Shown here one piece after another: positions 44,083 through 54,500 of a DNA stretch of 64,000 nucleotides. A model generated the notes under the pieces. It made no database searches. It saw nothing but the letters and a program-made list of their open reading frames with translations, and was not told where the DNA came from. The stretch spans positions 607,532 through 671,531 of the forward strand of contig NZ_JAUFPU010000018.1 in the NCBI RefSeq assembly GCF_030409555.1, in the 5' to 3' direction. The stretch's first letter is position 1. Each line of letters starts with the position of its first letter. Position numbers and translations under genes: made by a program. This DNA is from Chitinimonas viridis (lineage in GTDB: Bacteria > Pseudomonadota > Gammaproteobacteria > Burkholderiales > Chitinimonadaceae).

Positions 44083-45171
44083 ATGCGTATCCCCTGCCTA
44101 TTCAAGCGAGAAGCAGCTTCTGCCTCCACCACGGCCTGGCTGGCCACCTGCCTGCTGCTCGCCCTGCTTGGCGGCTGTGGCAAGCAGGCCGAGGCCCCCG
44201 CCGCCGCCAAAGCCAGCCCTGCCCAGGCCAGCGGCTGGCCGCGCAGCATCATGACCGCCAAGGGTGAAGTCGTCATTGACCGCCCGCCGCAGCGCATCGT
44301 CTCCACCAGCGTCACACTGACCGGCACCCTGCTCACCATCAACGCGCCCATCGTGGCCAGCGGTGCCACCCAGGGCGGTACTGCCATCACCGACGAACAG
44401 GGCTTCTTCACCCAATGGTCAGACGTTGCCAAGGCCCGCAAGCTGCAGCCGCTCTATCGCGGCGAGCCGAACGCCGAAGCCATCATCGCGGCCAATCCCG
44501 ACCTCATCATCGTGGCCGGTACCGGTGGCGATTCGGCGCTCAAGCTGTATGAGCAGCTGAACCTGGTGGCACCGACCCTGGTGGTCAACTACGACGACAA
44601 GAGCTGGCAGGAACTGGCCACGCTGTTCGGCCGCGCCACCGGCCACGAGGCCGATGCCGCCGCTGCCATCCAGCGCTTCGACAGCCTGGCAGCCGCCACC
44701 CGCGCCAGCCTGGTGCTGCCGCCGCAACCCACCACGGCCCTGGTCTACTATGAGGACGATTCCGGCGCCAACGTCTGGACCGGCGCATCAGCCCAGGGCA
44801 AGCTGCTGACGGATCTGGGCTTCCAGCTCGCCGCCGTGCCCGACTCGGTCAAGGGCGACAAGAGCATGGGCATACGCAAGGACATCATCCAGCTGTCGGG
44901 TGAGAAATTCGCCGACGGCCTGCAGGGCCAGACCCTGCTGCTGTTCTCGGGCAATGCGCAGACCGCCGCACAGGTGAAGCGCAACCGCTTCCTGGCGGGC
45001 AGCCCGGCCATCAAGGCCGGTCATGTCTACCCCATGGGGCTAGACACCTTCCGCCTAGACTATTACAGCGCCACCCAGCTGCTGCGGCATATGCAGACGC
45101 TGTTCCACGGCAGCCAGGCGGCCGCGAGCGAGCAGGGCAAAGCGGCAACCAAGCCCGCCAGCCGGGGATAG
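44083..45171 (+). CDS. fepB: Ferric-siderophore periplasmic binding lipoprotein
   Basis: The ATG at 44083 gives 362 residues. A lipoprotein signal LLLALLGGC (C32) precedes an Ala/Pro linker and a class III binding protein with the FepB pattern PQRIVSTSVTLTGTLLTINAPIVASGAT, then NPDLIIVAGTGGDS. It captures the ferric siderophore after the TonB receptor and hands it to FepDG. The longer frame from 44041 only adds non-coding residues. The gene is monocistronic, convergent to entS; the 190 bases between the two hold nothing recognisable. Confidence 0.88.
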   Translation: MRIPCLFKREAASASTTAWLATCLLLALLGGCGKQAEAPAAAKASPAQASGWPRSIMTAKGEVVIDRPPQRIVSTSVTLTGTLLTINAPIVASGATQGGTAITDEQGFFTQWSDVAKARKLQPLYRGEPNAEAIIAANPDLIIVAGTGGDSALKLYEQLNLVAPTLVVNYDDKSWQELATLFGRATGHEADAAAAIQRFDSLAAATRASLVLPPQPTTALVYYEDDSGANVWTGASAQGKLLTDLGFQLAAVPDSVKGDKSMGIRKDIIQLSGEKFADGLQGQTLLLFSGNAQTAAQVKRNRFLAGSPAIKAGHVYPMGLDTFRLDYYSATQLLRHMQTLFHGSQAAASEQGKAATKPASRG

Positions 45172-45361
45172 GCGGAAACGACGCGCCTGAAGATGGCTTG
45201 CGCCATGGTCAGGCTCATGCGCTGCACCCGATACCCGGCAAACCCAGGCCTCGTCTGGCGTCGAGGCCCAGTCTGATAAACAAGGTCGCAAAGCGCTTGC
45301 AAGCGGGCACCGGCTGGGGGGTGGCGGCAAGCCAGCCACGCCCGCCTACCGCCAAGTGCCC

Positions 45362-46633
45362 CTACTCCGCAGCGGCAGCAGCAGGCAGGGGTGCAGGCGC
45401 GATCGACGCCTGGCCGCCCAGCCGGCGCAGGGTGCCAAAGCCCAGGCCCATCAGCACCACCAGGCCGGCAGCGACGCCGCCCAGCGTGGCGGCGGCACCC
45501 AGGGGTGCCACTACGCGTGCCAGCGCGCCCACACCCACCGCCCCAGCCGCATCGCCTACCACGTCCTGCGCATTCCACAGGCTGTTGATACGGCCCAGCA
45601 GGTGATCGGGCGTATGGCTTTGCACCAGGGTGAACTGCAGCAGCGAGGCGATTGAGCCCAGGTAGCCGATGATGGCCAGCGCCATCAGCGCCGGTAGGAT
45701 GTGGCCCACCAGGCCCAGCACAGACACGGCCAGGGAGGAGCCCAGCACGGCGCCCAGCATCACCCTGCCTGGCCGGCGAAGGCCGCCCACCCAGCCACTG
45801 GTGAAGGCGCCCAGCATGGCGCCGAGCGGCACGGCGCCGTACATCAGGCCCACTTCGAATGCCCCGCCGCCGTAGCCGTCTTCTGCCAAGGCGGGAAACA
45901 ACACACGCACTGCACTCAGCAAGGCCTGCAGGGTGCCCACTGCCACCACGGCCCCCACCACCTTGTTCTGCCACAGGAACTGCACGCCCTCGCGCAGCGC
46001 CTGCAGCGGGTGCTCCGGCTCGCCCCCCTGCGGCAGCACGGCAGGCAGACGAGTCAGCGGCAGCAGCGTACACAGGGTACCCACACCGGCCAGCAGGTAG
46101 TTCCAGCTGACACCCGCGCTCACGATCAGCACCCCGCCGATGGCTGGGGCCAATACGGCGCCAAAGCGCACGATCAGCATGCTCAAGGCGCCAGCGGCAG
46201 GCAGGTTCTCACGCCCCACCAGCGCAGGTGTGGCCGCCATCAGCGCCGTAATGCCCATGGCCCCGAAGAAGCCATCCCATAGCGATACCAGATAGAGCGC
46301 CGTCAGCGACGGCGCGGCGACAAAGCTGTTGGCAGCCAAGGCCAGGAAGCCAATGCCGCACAGCCCCCGCGCCAGCAGTATCAAGCTGCGCCGGTCATAC
46401 CGGTCTGCCAGCACGCCGCCGCACATCAGGCCCACGAACATGCCGATACCATCGAGCGCCATGGCGAGGCCAACCTGCAGCGTGGAACCGGTCAGCTGAT
46501 GGATCTGCACCGGCACGGCCACCATCAGGATGCCGAGGGCCAGCACTGACATCATGCGGGCCACGAACACGGCCCGGAAATTGGCGTTCTGCTTGAGCAG
46601 GCTGAAATCCAGGAAAATGCTGGGTCGACTCAT
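45362..46633 (-). CDS. entS: EntS-like MFS siderophore exporter
   Basis: The 423-residue major-facilitator protein starts at ATG 46633 (MSRPSIFLDFSLLKQNANFR), matching the EntS N-terminus. The loop 2-3 motif GGVLADRYDRRSLILLARG and 12 predicted helices are present. EntS exports enterobactin-type catecholates across the inner membrane. Its C-terminus is followed by the 3' end of fepB in convergent orientation. It is divergent from fepDGC, sharing a weak Fur-like site. An RND pump in the same locus may take the product onward or act in parallel. Confidence 0.88.
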   Translation of the reverse strand: MSRPSIFLDFSLLKQNANFRAVFVARMMSVLALGILMVAVPVQIHQLTGSTLQVGLAMALDGIGMFVGLMCGGVLADRYDRRSLILLARGLCGIGFLALAANSFVAAPSLTALYLVSLWDGFFGAMGITALMAATPALVGRENLPAAGALSMLIVRFGAVLAPAIGGVLIVSAGVSWNYLLAGVGTLCTLLPLTRLPAVLPQGGEPEHPLQALREGVQFLWQNKVVGAVVAVGTLQALLSAVRVLFPALAEDGYGGGAFEVGLMYGAVPLGAMLGAFTSGWVGGLRRPGRVMLGAVLGSSLAVSVLGLVGHILPALMALAIIGYLGSIASLLQFTLVQSHTPDHLLGRINSLWNAQDVVGDAAGAVGVGALARVVAPLGAAATLGGVAAGLVVLMGLGFGTLRRLGGQASIAPAPLPAAAAAE

Positions 46634-46725
46634 GGGCGGGTGATCCGATGGACTGAGAGAATGGCGGCAAGGCGAGGCGCTTGCCGGGCTTTTGCCGGCC
46701 CGGCATGTTAACATGGTCAAATCTA

Positions 46726-46745
46726 AATACGAATGATTTGCATTT
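46726..46745. promoter_or_regulatory. Fur-box-like operator between entS and fepD
   Basis: AAATACGAATGATTTGCATT resembles two overlapping Fur hexamer motifs but is less symmetric than the site before fepB. It lies in the only gap between the divergent entS and fepDGC genes and falls just before the proposed fepD start. Confidence 0.5.
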
Positions 46746-46749
46746 GTTA

Positions 46750-47778
46750 GTGCATAAAGCGCCCCTGTCCACCTCCTTACCTGCCGCCAACCGACTGGCC
46801 TGGCTGGTGCTTTGCCTAGGCCTGCTGTCGGTGCTGACCCTGCTCAGCCTGACCCTGGGCGCCAAGCCCATCTCCCTGGCGGTAGTGGCCGACAGCCTGT
46901 TCGGGCCGGGCCAGCACCCCGACGCCATCATCATCACCGAAGGCCGCCTGCCGCGTACCCTGCTGGGCCTGCTGGCCGGCGCCGCGCTGGGTCTCTCTGG
47001 CGCCATCATCCAGGCGCTCACCCGCAATCCGCTGGCCGATCCCGGCATATTGGGCGTCAACGCTGGCGCCAGCTTTGCCGTGGTGTTGGGCGCGGGCGTC
47101 TTCGGCATTACTTCGGCCGCGGGCTACTTGGCTTTTGCCTTTGTCGGCGCGCTGGCCACCACCTTGCTGGTCTATCTGGTCGGCGCCTATGGCACAGCCA
47201 GGCTGGAGCCCATGCGCTTCGTACTGGCCGGTGTGGCCATCAGCGCGGTGATGATGGGCTTTGCCTCCAGCATCACCTTGCTCAATCCCTGGGCCTTCGA
47301 CCGCGTGCGCTTCTGGAGCGCCGGCTCGCTCGATGTACGCGATCTGGACCTGGTGCTGCAGGTGGCGCCTGCCCTGCTGCTGGGCATCGTCATCGCCCTG
47401 CTGCTGGCACGCCCGCTCAATGTGCTGGGCATGGGCGAGGACCTGGCCGTCTCGCTGGGCAGCCGGCCCAGGCTGATCCATGCGACGGCGGTACTGGCCA
47501 TCACCCTGCTGTGCGGCGCCAGTACCGCCATCGCTGGCCCCATAGGCTTTGTCGGCTTGATGATTCCGCACATTGCCCGCTGGATGGTGGGTACCGACCA
47601 GCGCTGGATCATGGCCTGCACGCTGCTGCTGGCACCGGTACTGTTGCTGGCCTCCGACATCATCGGCCGGCTGCTGGTACCGGGCGAACTGCGTGTGTCC
47701 ATCGTGACGGCCTTCGTCGGCGCCCCGGTGCTGATCTGGCTGGCGCGCCGGGCGCAGCCCAGCGGGAGCCGCACATGA
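46750..47778 (+). CDS. fepD: Ferric-siderophore ABC permease FepD
   Basis: This FecCD-family permease subunit has about ten membrane helices; 342 residues if started at GTG 46750. Signature segments are RLPRTLLGLLAGAALGLSGAIIQALTRNPLADPGILG and GPIGFVGLMIPHIARW, the latter contacting FepC. The frame is open from 46681, but an upstream ATG at 46705 would place the Fur-like site inside the gene, so the GTG is preferred with modest certainty. Its stop overlaps the fepG start (ATGA). Confidence 0.88.
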   Translation: MHKAPLSTSLPAANRLAWLVLCLGLLSVLTLLSLTLGAKPISLAVVADSLFGPGQHPDAIIITEGRLPRTLLGLLAGAALGLSGAIIQALTRNPLADPGILGVNAGASFAVVLGAGVFGITSAAGYLAFAFVGALATTLLVYLVGAYGTARLEPMRFVLAGVAISAVMMGFASSITLLNPWAFDRVRFWSAGSLDVRDLDLVLQVAPALLLGIVIALLLARPLNVLGMGEDLAVSLGSRPRLIHATAVLAITLLCGASTAIAGPIGFVGLMIPHIARWMVGTDQRWIMACTLLLAPVLLLASDIIGRLLVPGELRVSIVTAFVGAPVLIWLARRAQPSGSRT

Positions 47779-48817
47779 GCCCATCCGATTACCTCTACCT
47801 GGGCCGGCCCACAGGCCCTATCTACCTGCGCGTGCGGGCCAAGGGCCTCTGGGCGGGCATGCTGCTGGCTCTGGCAGCCTTGATGCTGGCCGGACTCGCC
47901 CTCGGTGCCGGTGCGCTGGAACTGAGCCATGCCCAGGTCTGGCAGGCGCTGCTGGGTGAGGGCCCTGCACGGCTGGGCGCCGTGGTGCGTGAATGGCGGC
48001 TGCCGCGTGTGGTAATGGCACTGGTGGTCGGTGGCGCGCTGGGCATGAGCGGCGCCATCTTTCAGTCGCTGATACGCAACCCGCTGGGCAGCCCGGACGT
48101 CATCGGCTTCAACACCGGTGCCTATACCGGTGCCCTGGTCACCATCATCCTGCTGCAAGGCTCCTACTTCGAGATTGCCACTGGTGCTCTGGTGGGTGGC
48201 CTGGCTGCCGCCCTGCTGGTCTATCTGCTAGCCTATCGCCGCGGCATCCAGGGCTTTCGCCTGATCATCGTGGGCATCGCCATCAGTGCCATGCTGGCGG
48301 CTTTCAATACCTGGCTGATGATCAGCGCCAGCCTGGAATCGGCCATGACGGCTGCACTCTGGGGCGCCGGCTCTCTCAACGGCATCACCTGGGACAAGGC
48401 CCTGCCTTCCGCGCTGTTCAGCCTGGTCGCCATGATGCTGACGCTGCTGCTCGGCCGGCGCATGGCGCTGCTGGAAATGGGCGATGACAGCGCCAGCGCG
48501 CTAGGCGTGCCGGCCGAGCGCACGCGCCTGCAGCTGATGAGCCTGGGCGTGGTGCTCACGGCCGCCGCCACCGCCGCCGCCGGCCCCATCTCATTCATCG
48601 CCCTGGCCGCACCGCAGATCGCGCAGCGGCTCAGCCGCAGCCATGGCACGGCACTGCTCTGCGCCTTCTGGGTCGGTGCGCTGCTGCTGTTGCTGGCTGA
48701 CTATTGCGCCCAGCACCTATTCGCCCCACGCCAGTTACCGGTCGGCATCGTTACCGTCAGCATAGGCGGCCTCTACCTGGTATGGCTGCTGTTCCGTCAA
48801 TCCCGCCTGGCCTCATC

Positions 48818-48821
<4 letters not shown>
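47775..48821 (+). CDS. fepG: Ferric-siderophore ABC permease FepG
   Basis: The second FecCD permease has 348 residues, starting at ATG 47775 within the fepD stop. It has the expected REWRLPRVVMALVVGGALGMSGAIFQSLIRNPLGSPDVIGF, a distinct MALLEMGDDSASALG loop and GPISFIALAAPQIAQRL. FepD and FepG form the heterodimeric channel. The open frame continuing upstream to 46812 is only the shadow of fepD. Its stop overlaps the fepC start. Confidence 0.9.
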
Positions 48822-49681
<860 letters not shown>

Positions 49682-49825
49682 GCATCGCTATGCTGGGGTT
49701 GGTTAGCAGAGCCAAATACTGCGCCAGCTAGCCCGATATGAAGGCCCCACGCAATACGGGAAGCGTTCTCCATGTCGGATGTCGGGCCCGCAGGAGGGTC
49801 GACGGCGATGCTTGGGCCGCCTGGG

Positions 49826-51301
49826 TTATTTGGGAATCTTTCCCGTCTTGCGGGCGACGTATTCCTGCTTGAGCGCTTTTCGACCCAGGTCATCGAGCTT
49901 GGTGAAATCGACCATGCCGGCCTTACTTGCCCACCATTTGCCGGGGACGACACTTCCCTTTTGCGCGTTGTTGAACTTGGCTGCAAACGCGTCTTTTGCC
50001 TGCCGAGAAGCATCCAGCTTAGCGGTATTGAAACCCGCGGCCGTCAGTGTGGCTTTGACATACGCGTGCTTCTCGCGCTTGTATCCTTGCGGATCCAAGG
50101 CCTTGTCCACGGTAGCCAACCCCTGTTCCTTGAAATGCTTTTTCGCCAGCGCTCGCGGTCCGAGAACATGTTCGACATTGTGTTTCTTGAGCTTTCTCGC
50201 GACGTAATCGGCGCGCGCCTCTTTGATACGCTGCCGGTCTGCCCCCAGATCCAATCCGGACAGGAAACCCTGGCTGGCATGCCACTGCTGGCCCAACGTC
50301 GCGGGATCCGCCCCCGCCTTGAAGTCAGTCAGCTTCTGATCAAAGCGTCGCTTGGCGGCCTCCCGGGCTTCGACATGAGCCTTGTATACGCTGCCCTTCA
50401 TTCCCTGGTGGTGCTGGTAAACGCTTAATGCATTCGCCCCACCCAAGCGCACCTCATCATCCAGCGCCGAGGCGCCCATAAGCGGCTTGGTTCCGCCGTG
50501 ATGCGTGAGTACATTCCAGCCAGCGTCCTTTACAGCCTGTTCCAACCCCCCCTTGCCAAGCTGAGGGAATGACTCAAGCAACTTGCGCCCAAAACCTGCT
50601 TCGCTAGTTGTGCCTGCAGTTTTCATGCGCCACTTCGAAGCAAGCGTCATGGCGCGCATGCCAGACCCTGTATTGCCGATGCCAACGCTGCGCTTGCCGG
50701 TAATTTCCTCGACGTACGACCCCATGGTGAGCCCGCCGAGGTAGCCGGTCTTGCTCGCATCGTCGAAGAGGACATCGTCGCCCGGAGCCTTGGGCGTGTA
50801 TTTCGCGGCTTTGATGGCCAGGAACTTCATGGCCCGGCTCTCCACCGTCGCCGTCTTCAGGTCCAGATCGAGTGGCACCGCGCGACCGACGATAGGTCGG
50901 CCAATAACGGGGCCTGGCCTATCCTGGCCTGCCTTCTTGCCTGTCTTGTATTTCCCTGGGGATGGTCCGCGCACCTCGTTGACATCGAAATAAGACGTTG
51001 TGCCCATGGGCACCATCATGCCCTGCGTCCAGGCTTCGTCGCCGAACCGGGGGAGGACAGAATAGGTACCGAAGATATCGACCTCCTTCCCCCTTGCGTT
51101 GGCCATATCGGGGCCGATTGCGTAGGGTATCTTCAGTTGCGCCGTTACGCTTCCGACCGTGGTCGGCGTGCCTTGGGCGAGATGGGTGATGTTGGCAGTG
51201 AAATCCTTGCCGCGATATCTCGGCACCGGGGGCTGGGGATTGGCGTTCAGTACCGGTTCTGGCTCGGACTGCAACCTCCGCCTTTTTGTTGGTCTATCCA
51301 C
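49826..51301 (-). CDS. Unrecognised basic protein with NLS-like N-terminus
   Basis: The 491-residue protein starts with GTG 51301 (GAGGAAA upstream). It begins RPTKRRRLQSEPEP, a cluster that looks like a monopartite nuclear-localisation signal. A beta-rich half (about 30-200) and a Lys/Ala-rich helical half (about 280-491) follow. Short similar motifs recur in the second half, such as YVARKLKK and YVARKTGK. No signal peptide, membrane helix or known enzymatic motif is seen. It interrupts the siderophore locus between fepC and the NRPS and is probably a later insertion. A role as a secreted effector or toxin is possible but unproven; flanks show no mobile element. Confidence 0.6.
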   Translation of the reverse strand: MDRPTKRRRLQSEPEPVLNANPQPPVPRYRGKDFTANITHLAQGTPTTVGSVTAQLKIPYAIGPDMANARGKEVDIFGTYSVLPRFGDEAWTQGMMVPMGTTSYFDVNEVRGPSPGKYKTGKKAGQDRPGPVIGRPIVGRAVPLDLDLKTATVESRAMKFLAIKAAKYTPKAPGDDVLFDDASKTGYLGGLTMGSYVEEITGKRSVGIGNTGSGMRAMTLASKWRMKTAGTTSEAGFGRKLLESFPQLGKGGLEQAVKDAGWNVLTHHGGTKPLMGASALDDEVRLGGANALSVYQHHQGMKGSVYKAHVEAREAAKRRFDQKLTDFKAGADPATLGQQWHASQGFLSGLDLGADRQRIKEARADYVARKLKKHNVEHVLGPRALAKKHFKEQGLATVDKALDPQGYKREKHAYVKATLTAAGFNTAKLDASRQAKDAFAAKFNNAQKGSVVPGKWWASKAGMVDFTKLDDLGRKALKQEYVARKTGKIPK

Positions 51302-51500
51302 TTTCCTCGCTCCTATCGCCTGTTTTGTGCGGCCCCGGTGGTGTCCGGCGTGCTATTGACGTTAACGCGGACGGCTGATCAAAAGTCGCTGCCGGATCAG
51401 TATAGGTGCTTCGCACCGGCACCCAAGGTCTAGCATACCGGCCCACCCCAACGAGACACCCAAGCACCCAAACCGTCGCCGACTTCAAGACAGCACCGCC

Positions 51501-54500
51501 TCAACCCAAGGTATCTATCCCCCCCAGCAATTGCGCCAGGCACGGCCCCAGCACCTCCAGCGACGCCGGCGAGACGATGTCCTCGTGCGCGCAGTCGAAC
51601 TCATGCACCGCTAGGCCGGCCACGAACGGTGCCCAGGTCTGCTGCACGTCCATGCCCTGCGGCAGGGTCCGCTTGGCGACGAACAGCACCGCCTGGCCCT
51701 CGAACCGCTTGGTACTGGCCTGTGACAACAGGCGGACGGCGTCCTGGTAGTTGGCCACGATATGGCCGAACATCTCGGTCTTCTCGCGCAGCATGAAATC
51801 GTCCGCTGCCTCTTCGGTCGCTGCCATGAACTGCGCCTGCTCGCGCGCCACCTCGGACTTAGCCTCCTCCTCTGTCGGGCCGCTCCAGTCCTGTCCCTCG
51901 GGTGGGTAGGTATCGAGCAGGCCCAGGAAGGCCACCGTCTCGCCTTCTGCCTGCAACCTTGCAGCCAGGCCCTGTGCCACCGTGCCGCCCAGCGAATAGC
52001 CGATCAGGTGATAGGGGCCCTGTGGCTGTAAGCGCCGTAGATTGGTCAGGTGCTGTTCCACCATGGCCGGCATGTCGGCGCTGGCCGCGATCGCACCTTG
52101 CGGCCGTGGCGACTGCAGCCCGACCAGGCCCAGGCCCTCGGGCAGGTAGCGGGAGAAGCCGCTGTACTGCCAGGCAAAGCCCGATGCCGGGTGGATGCAG
52201 AACAAGGGTTTGCCCTGGCCGGGCCGCAGGTGCAGCACCTCGCCGAAACCGGCATTGGCCGGGTCTGCCGCCTGCCCGGCATCGCCCAGTACGGCAGCCA
52301 GCTTGGCCACCGTGGGCGAGACCATGATCTGCCCGACCGACACACCCTGCCGCAATTCGCGCCGCAGTTCTGCCGCCAGTCGCATGGCCAGCAGCGAGTG
52401 TCCGCCCAGGGCAAAGAAATCGTCCTCCGCCAGCACGGCCGGCACCGCCAGGATACGGGCAAAGGCCGCCGCCACCTGGCTCTCCAGGCCTGGCCGCGGC
52501 AACCGGCCGCCGGATGCAGCCGCGCCGGATGGCTCGGGTAGAGCCTTGCGGTCCAGCTTGCCGTTGGCACTGAGCGGAAAACTGGCCAGGCTGACGATGG
52601 CCACCGGCACCATATGCGCGGGCATCCGGGCCGCCAGCGCCGCGCGCAAGGCCGTTGTGTCCAAGTCCGCCGCGGGATCGCTGGGAACCACATAGCCCAC
52701 CAGTTGCCGGGTATCGGCTCCTGCCATGCCCGGCTGGCTGCCCAGGGTGCGGGCATGCACCACTGCCCATGCCACGCCGGGCTGTGCCAGCAGCACCGCC
52801 TCGATCTCGCCCAGCTCGATGCGCTGTCCGCGGATCTTGAGCTGGTCATCGCTGCGGCCCAGGTATTCCACATCGCCGGTCGGCAGCCAGCGCGCCACGT
52901 CGCCGGTACGGTACATGCGTTCGCCATCGCCCCAGGGGTCGGCCACAAAGCGGGTCGCTGTCAGGTCGGGCCGGCCCAGATAGCCATGGGCCAGCTGTAT
53001 GCCGGCCAGGTACAGCTCGCCCGGCACGCCCACCGGCACCGGCCGCAGGTAGTGGTCGAGGATGCGCAGCTGGGTGTTCCAGACCGGGCGGCCGATAGGT
53101 ACGCTGGCCGCCAGCCGGGTACCGGCGTCATCATCCGCCGCCGGCTTGTAGCTGACATCGACGGCCGCTTCGGTGGGGCCGTACAGATTATGCAGTGGCG
53201 CCGCCAGCAACACGCCATACAGGTCGGCCAGCTCGCGCGAGAGGGCTTCGCCGCTGCAGAATACCCGGCGCAGGCTGGCGCAATGGCCTGCCTGCGCGAC
53301 CGGCAGCCCTTGCAGGTGGCCCACGAAGGCCGCCAGCATCGAGGGCACAAAGTGCGCTGTGGTAATGCCTTGCTCGTCGATCAAGCGCAGCAGGGCCTCC
53401 GGGTCGCGGTGCGACTCAGGCGGTGCCATGTAGAGGCGCGCGCCATACAGCAATGGCCAGAAGAACTCCCAGACCGACACATCGAAACTGCAGGGTGTCT
53501 TCTGCAGCACCACGTCCTCGGCGCTCAGGCCATACTCATGCTGCATCCACACCAGCCGGTTGACGATGGCCTGGTGCGATACCAGCACCCCCTTGGGCCG
53601 GCCCGTGGAGCCGGAGGTGTACAGCAGATAGGCCGGATGCTCAGGCGTGAGCCCGTCCGCCGCACAGGCCGGCAGAGGCTGGCCGGCATCCGGCTCCAGC
53701 GCATCGACCAGGAACAGCTTGCCCAGGTGTGCAAAGCGGGCTGCCAGTGCGCTGGTGGTCACGATCACGGCGGGCTTGGCGTCGCCGACCATATAGGCCA
53801 GGCGCTCGTCTGGGTAGCCGGTATCCAGCGGCAGGTAGGCCGCCCCGGCCTCTATCGCCGCCATCAGCGCCAGGCTGAGCAGGACCGAACGCGGCAGTGC
53901 CACGGCGACAATATCGCCCAAACCCACCCCGGCCGCCTGCATGCGCGCACCCAGCAGTGCTACCTGGCGGCGCGTCTGCCGGTAATCCAGCTGGTGCGCC
54001 TCATCCAGCAGCGCCGGCCACTGTGGCGTGCGCACTGCCTGCTCCGCCAGCATGGCGCGCAAGGTCGTACTCGGCACCTCGGCCTGGGTGGCGTTGATCG
54101 CGTTCACCAGCTGCAGCTCGGCGGGCGTCGGTGCCAGATAGGCGCCCCACGGCAGCTCAGGCCGGTAGGCCAGGTAGTCCAGCAGCATGCGTAGCCGCTC
54201 GGCCAGCAAGGCCGGCTCGCGCACCAGATTGCGATACTCGATCAGCAGCCGCAGCTGCTCGCCCGGCAGTACCAGGACGGTGAGCGGGTAATGGGTATGG
54301 CCACGGTTGCGCAGCGCGCCCAGTTGCGCACCGCGGTAGTCCCGGGCATGCAGATCATCCTGGTCCGGGTAGTTCTCCACCACCAGCAGGGTATCGAACA
54401 GATTGGCCTGCCCCGCCAGGCGCTGTATCTCGCCCAGGCCCAGGCCATCGTTCTCAAGCAGCTGTATCTGCTGCGCCTGCACGGCGGCCAGTTGCGCCAG

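Noticed and set aside
46812-47774. N-terminal extension of fepG open through fepD
   Set aside because: Reads as Arg/Gly/His-rich noise; the FepG protein clearly starts at 47775 with an ATGA overlap.
52614-54194. Plus-strand frames opposite the NRPS
   Set aside because: Low-complexity Gln/His/Arg composition and full overlap with conserved NRPS domains on the other strand.
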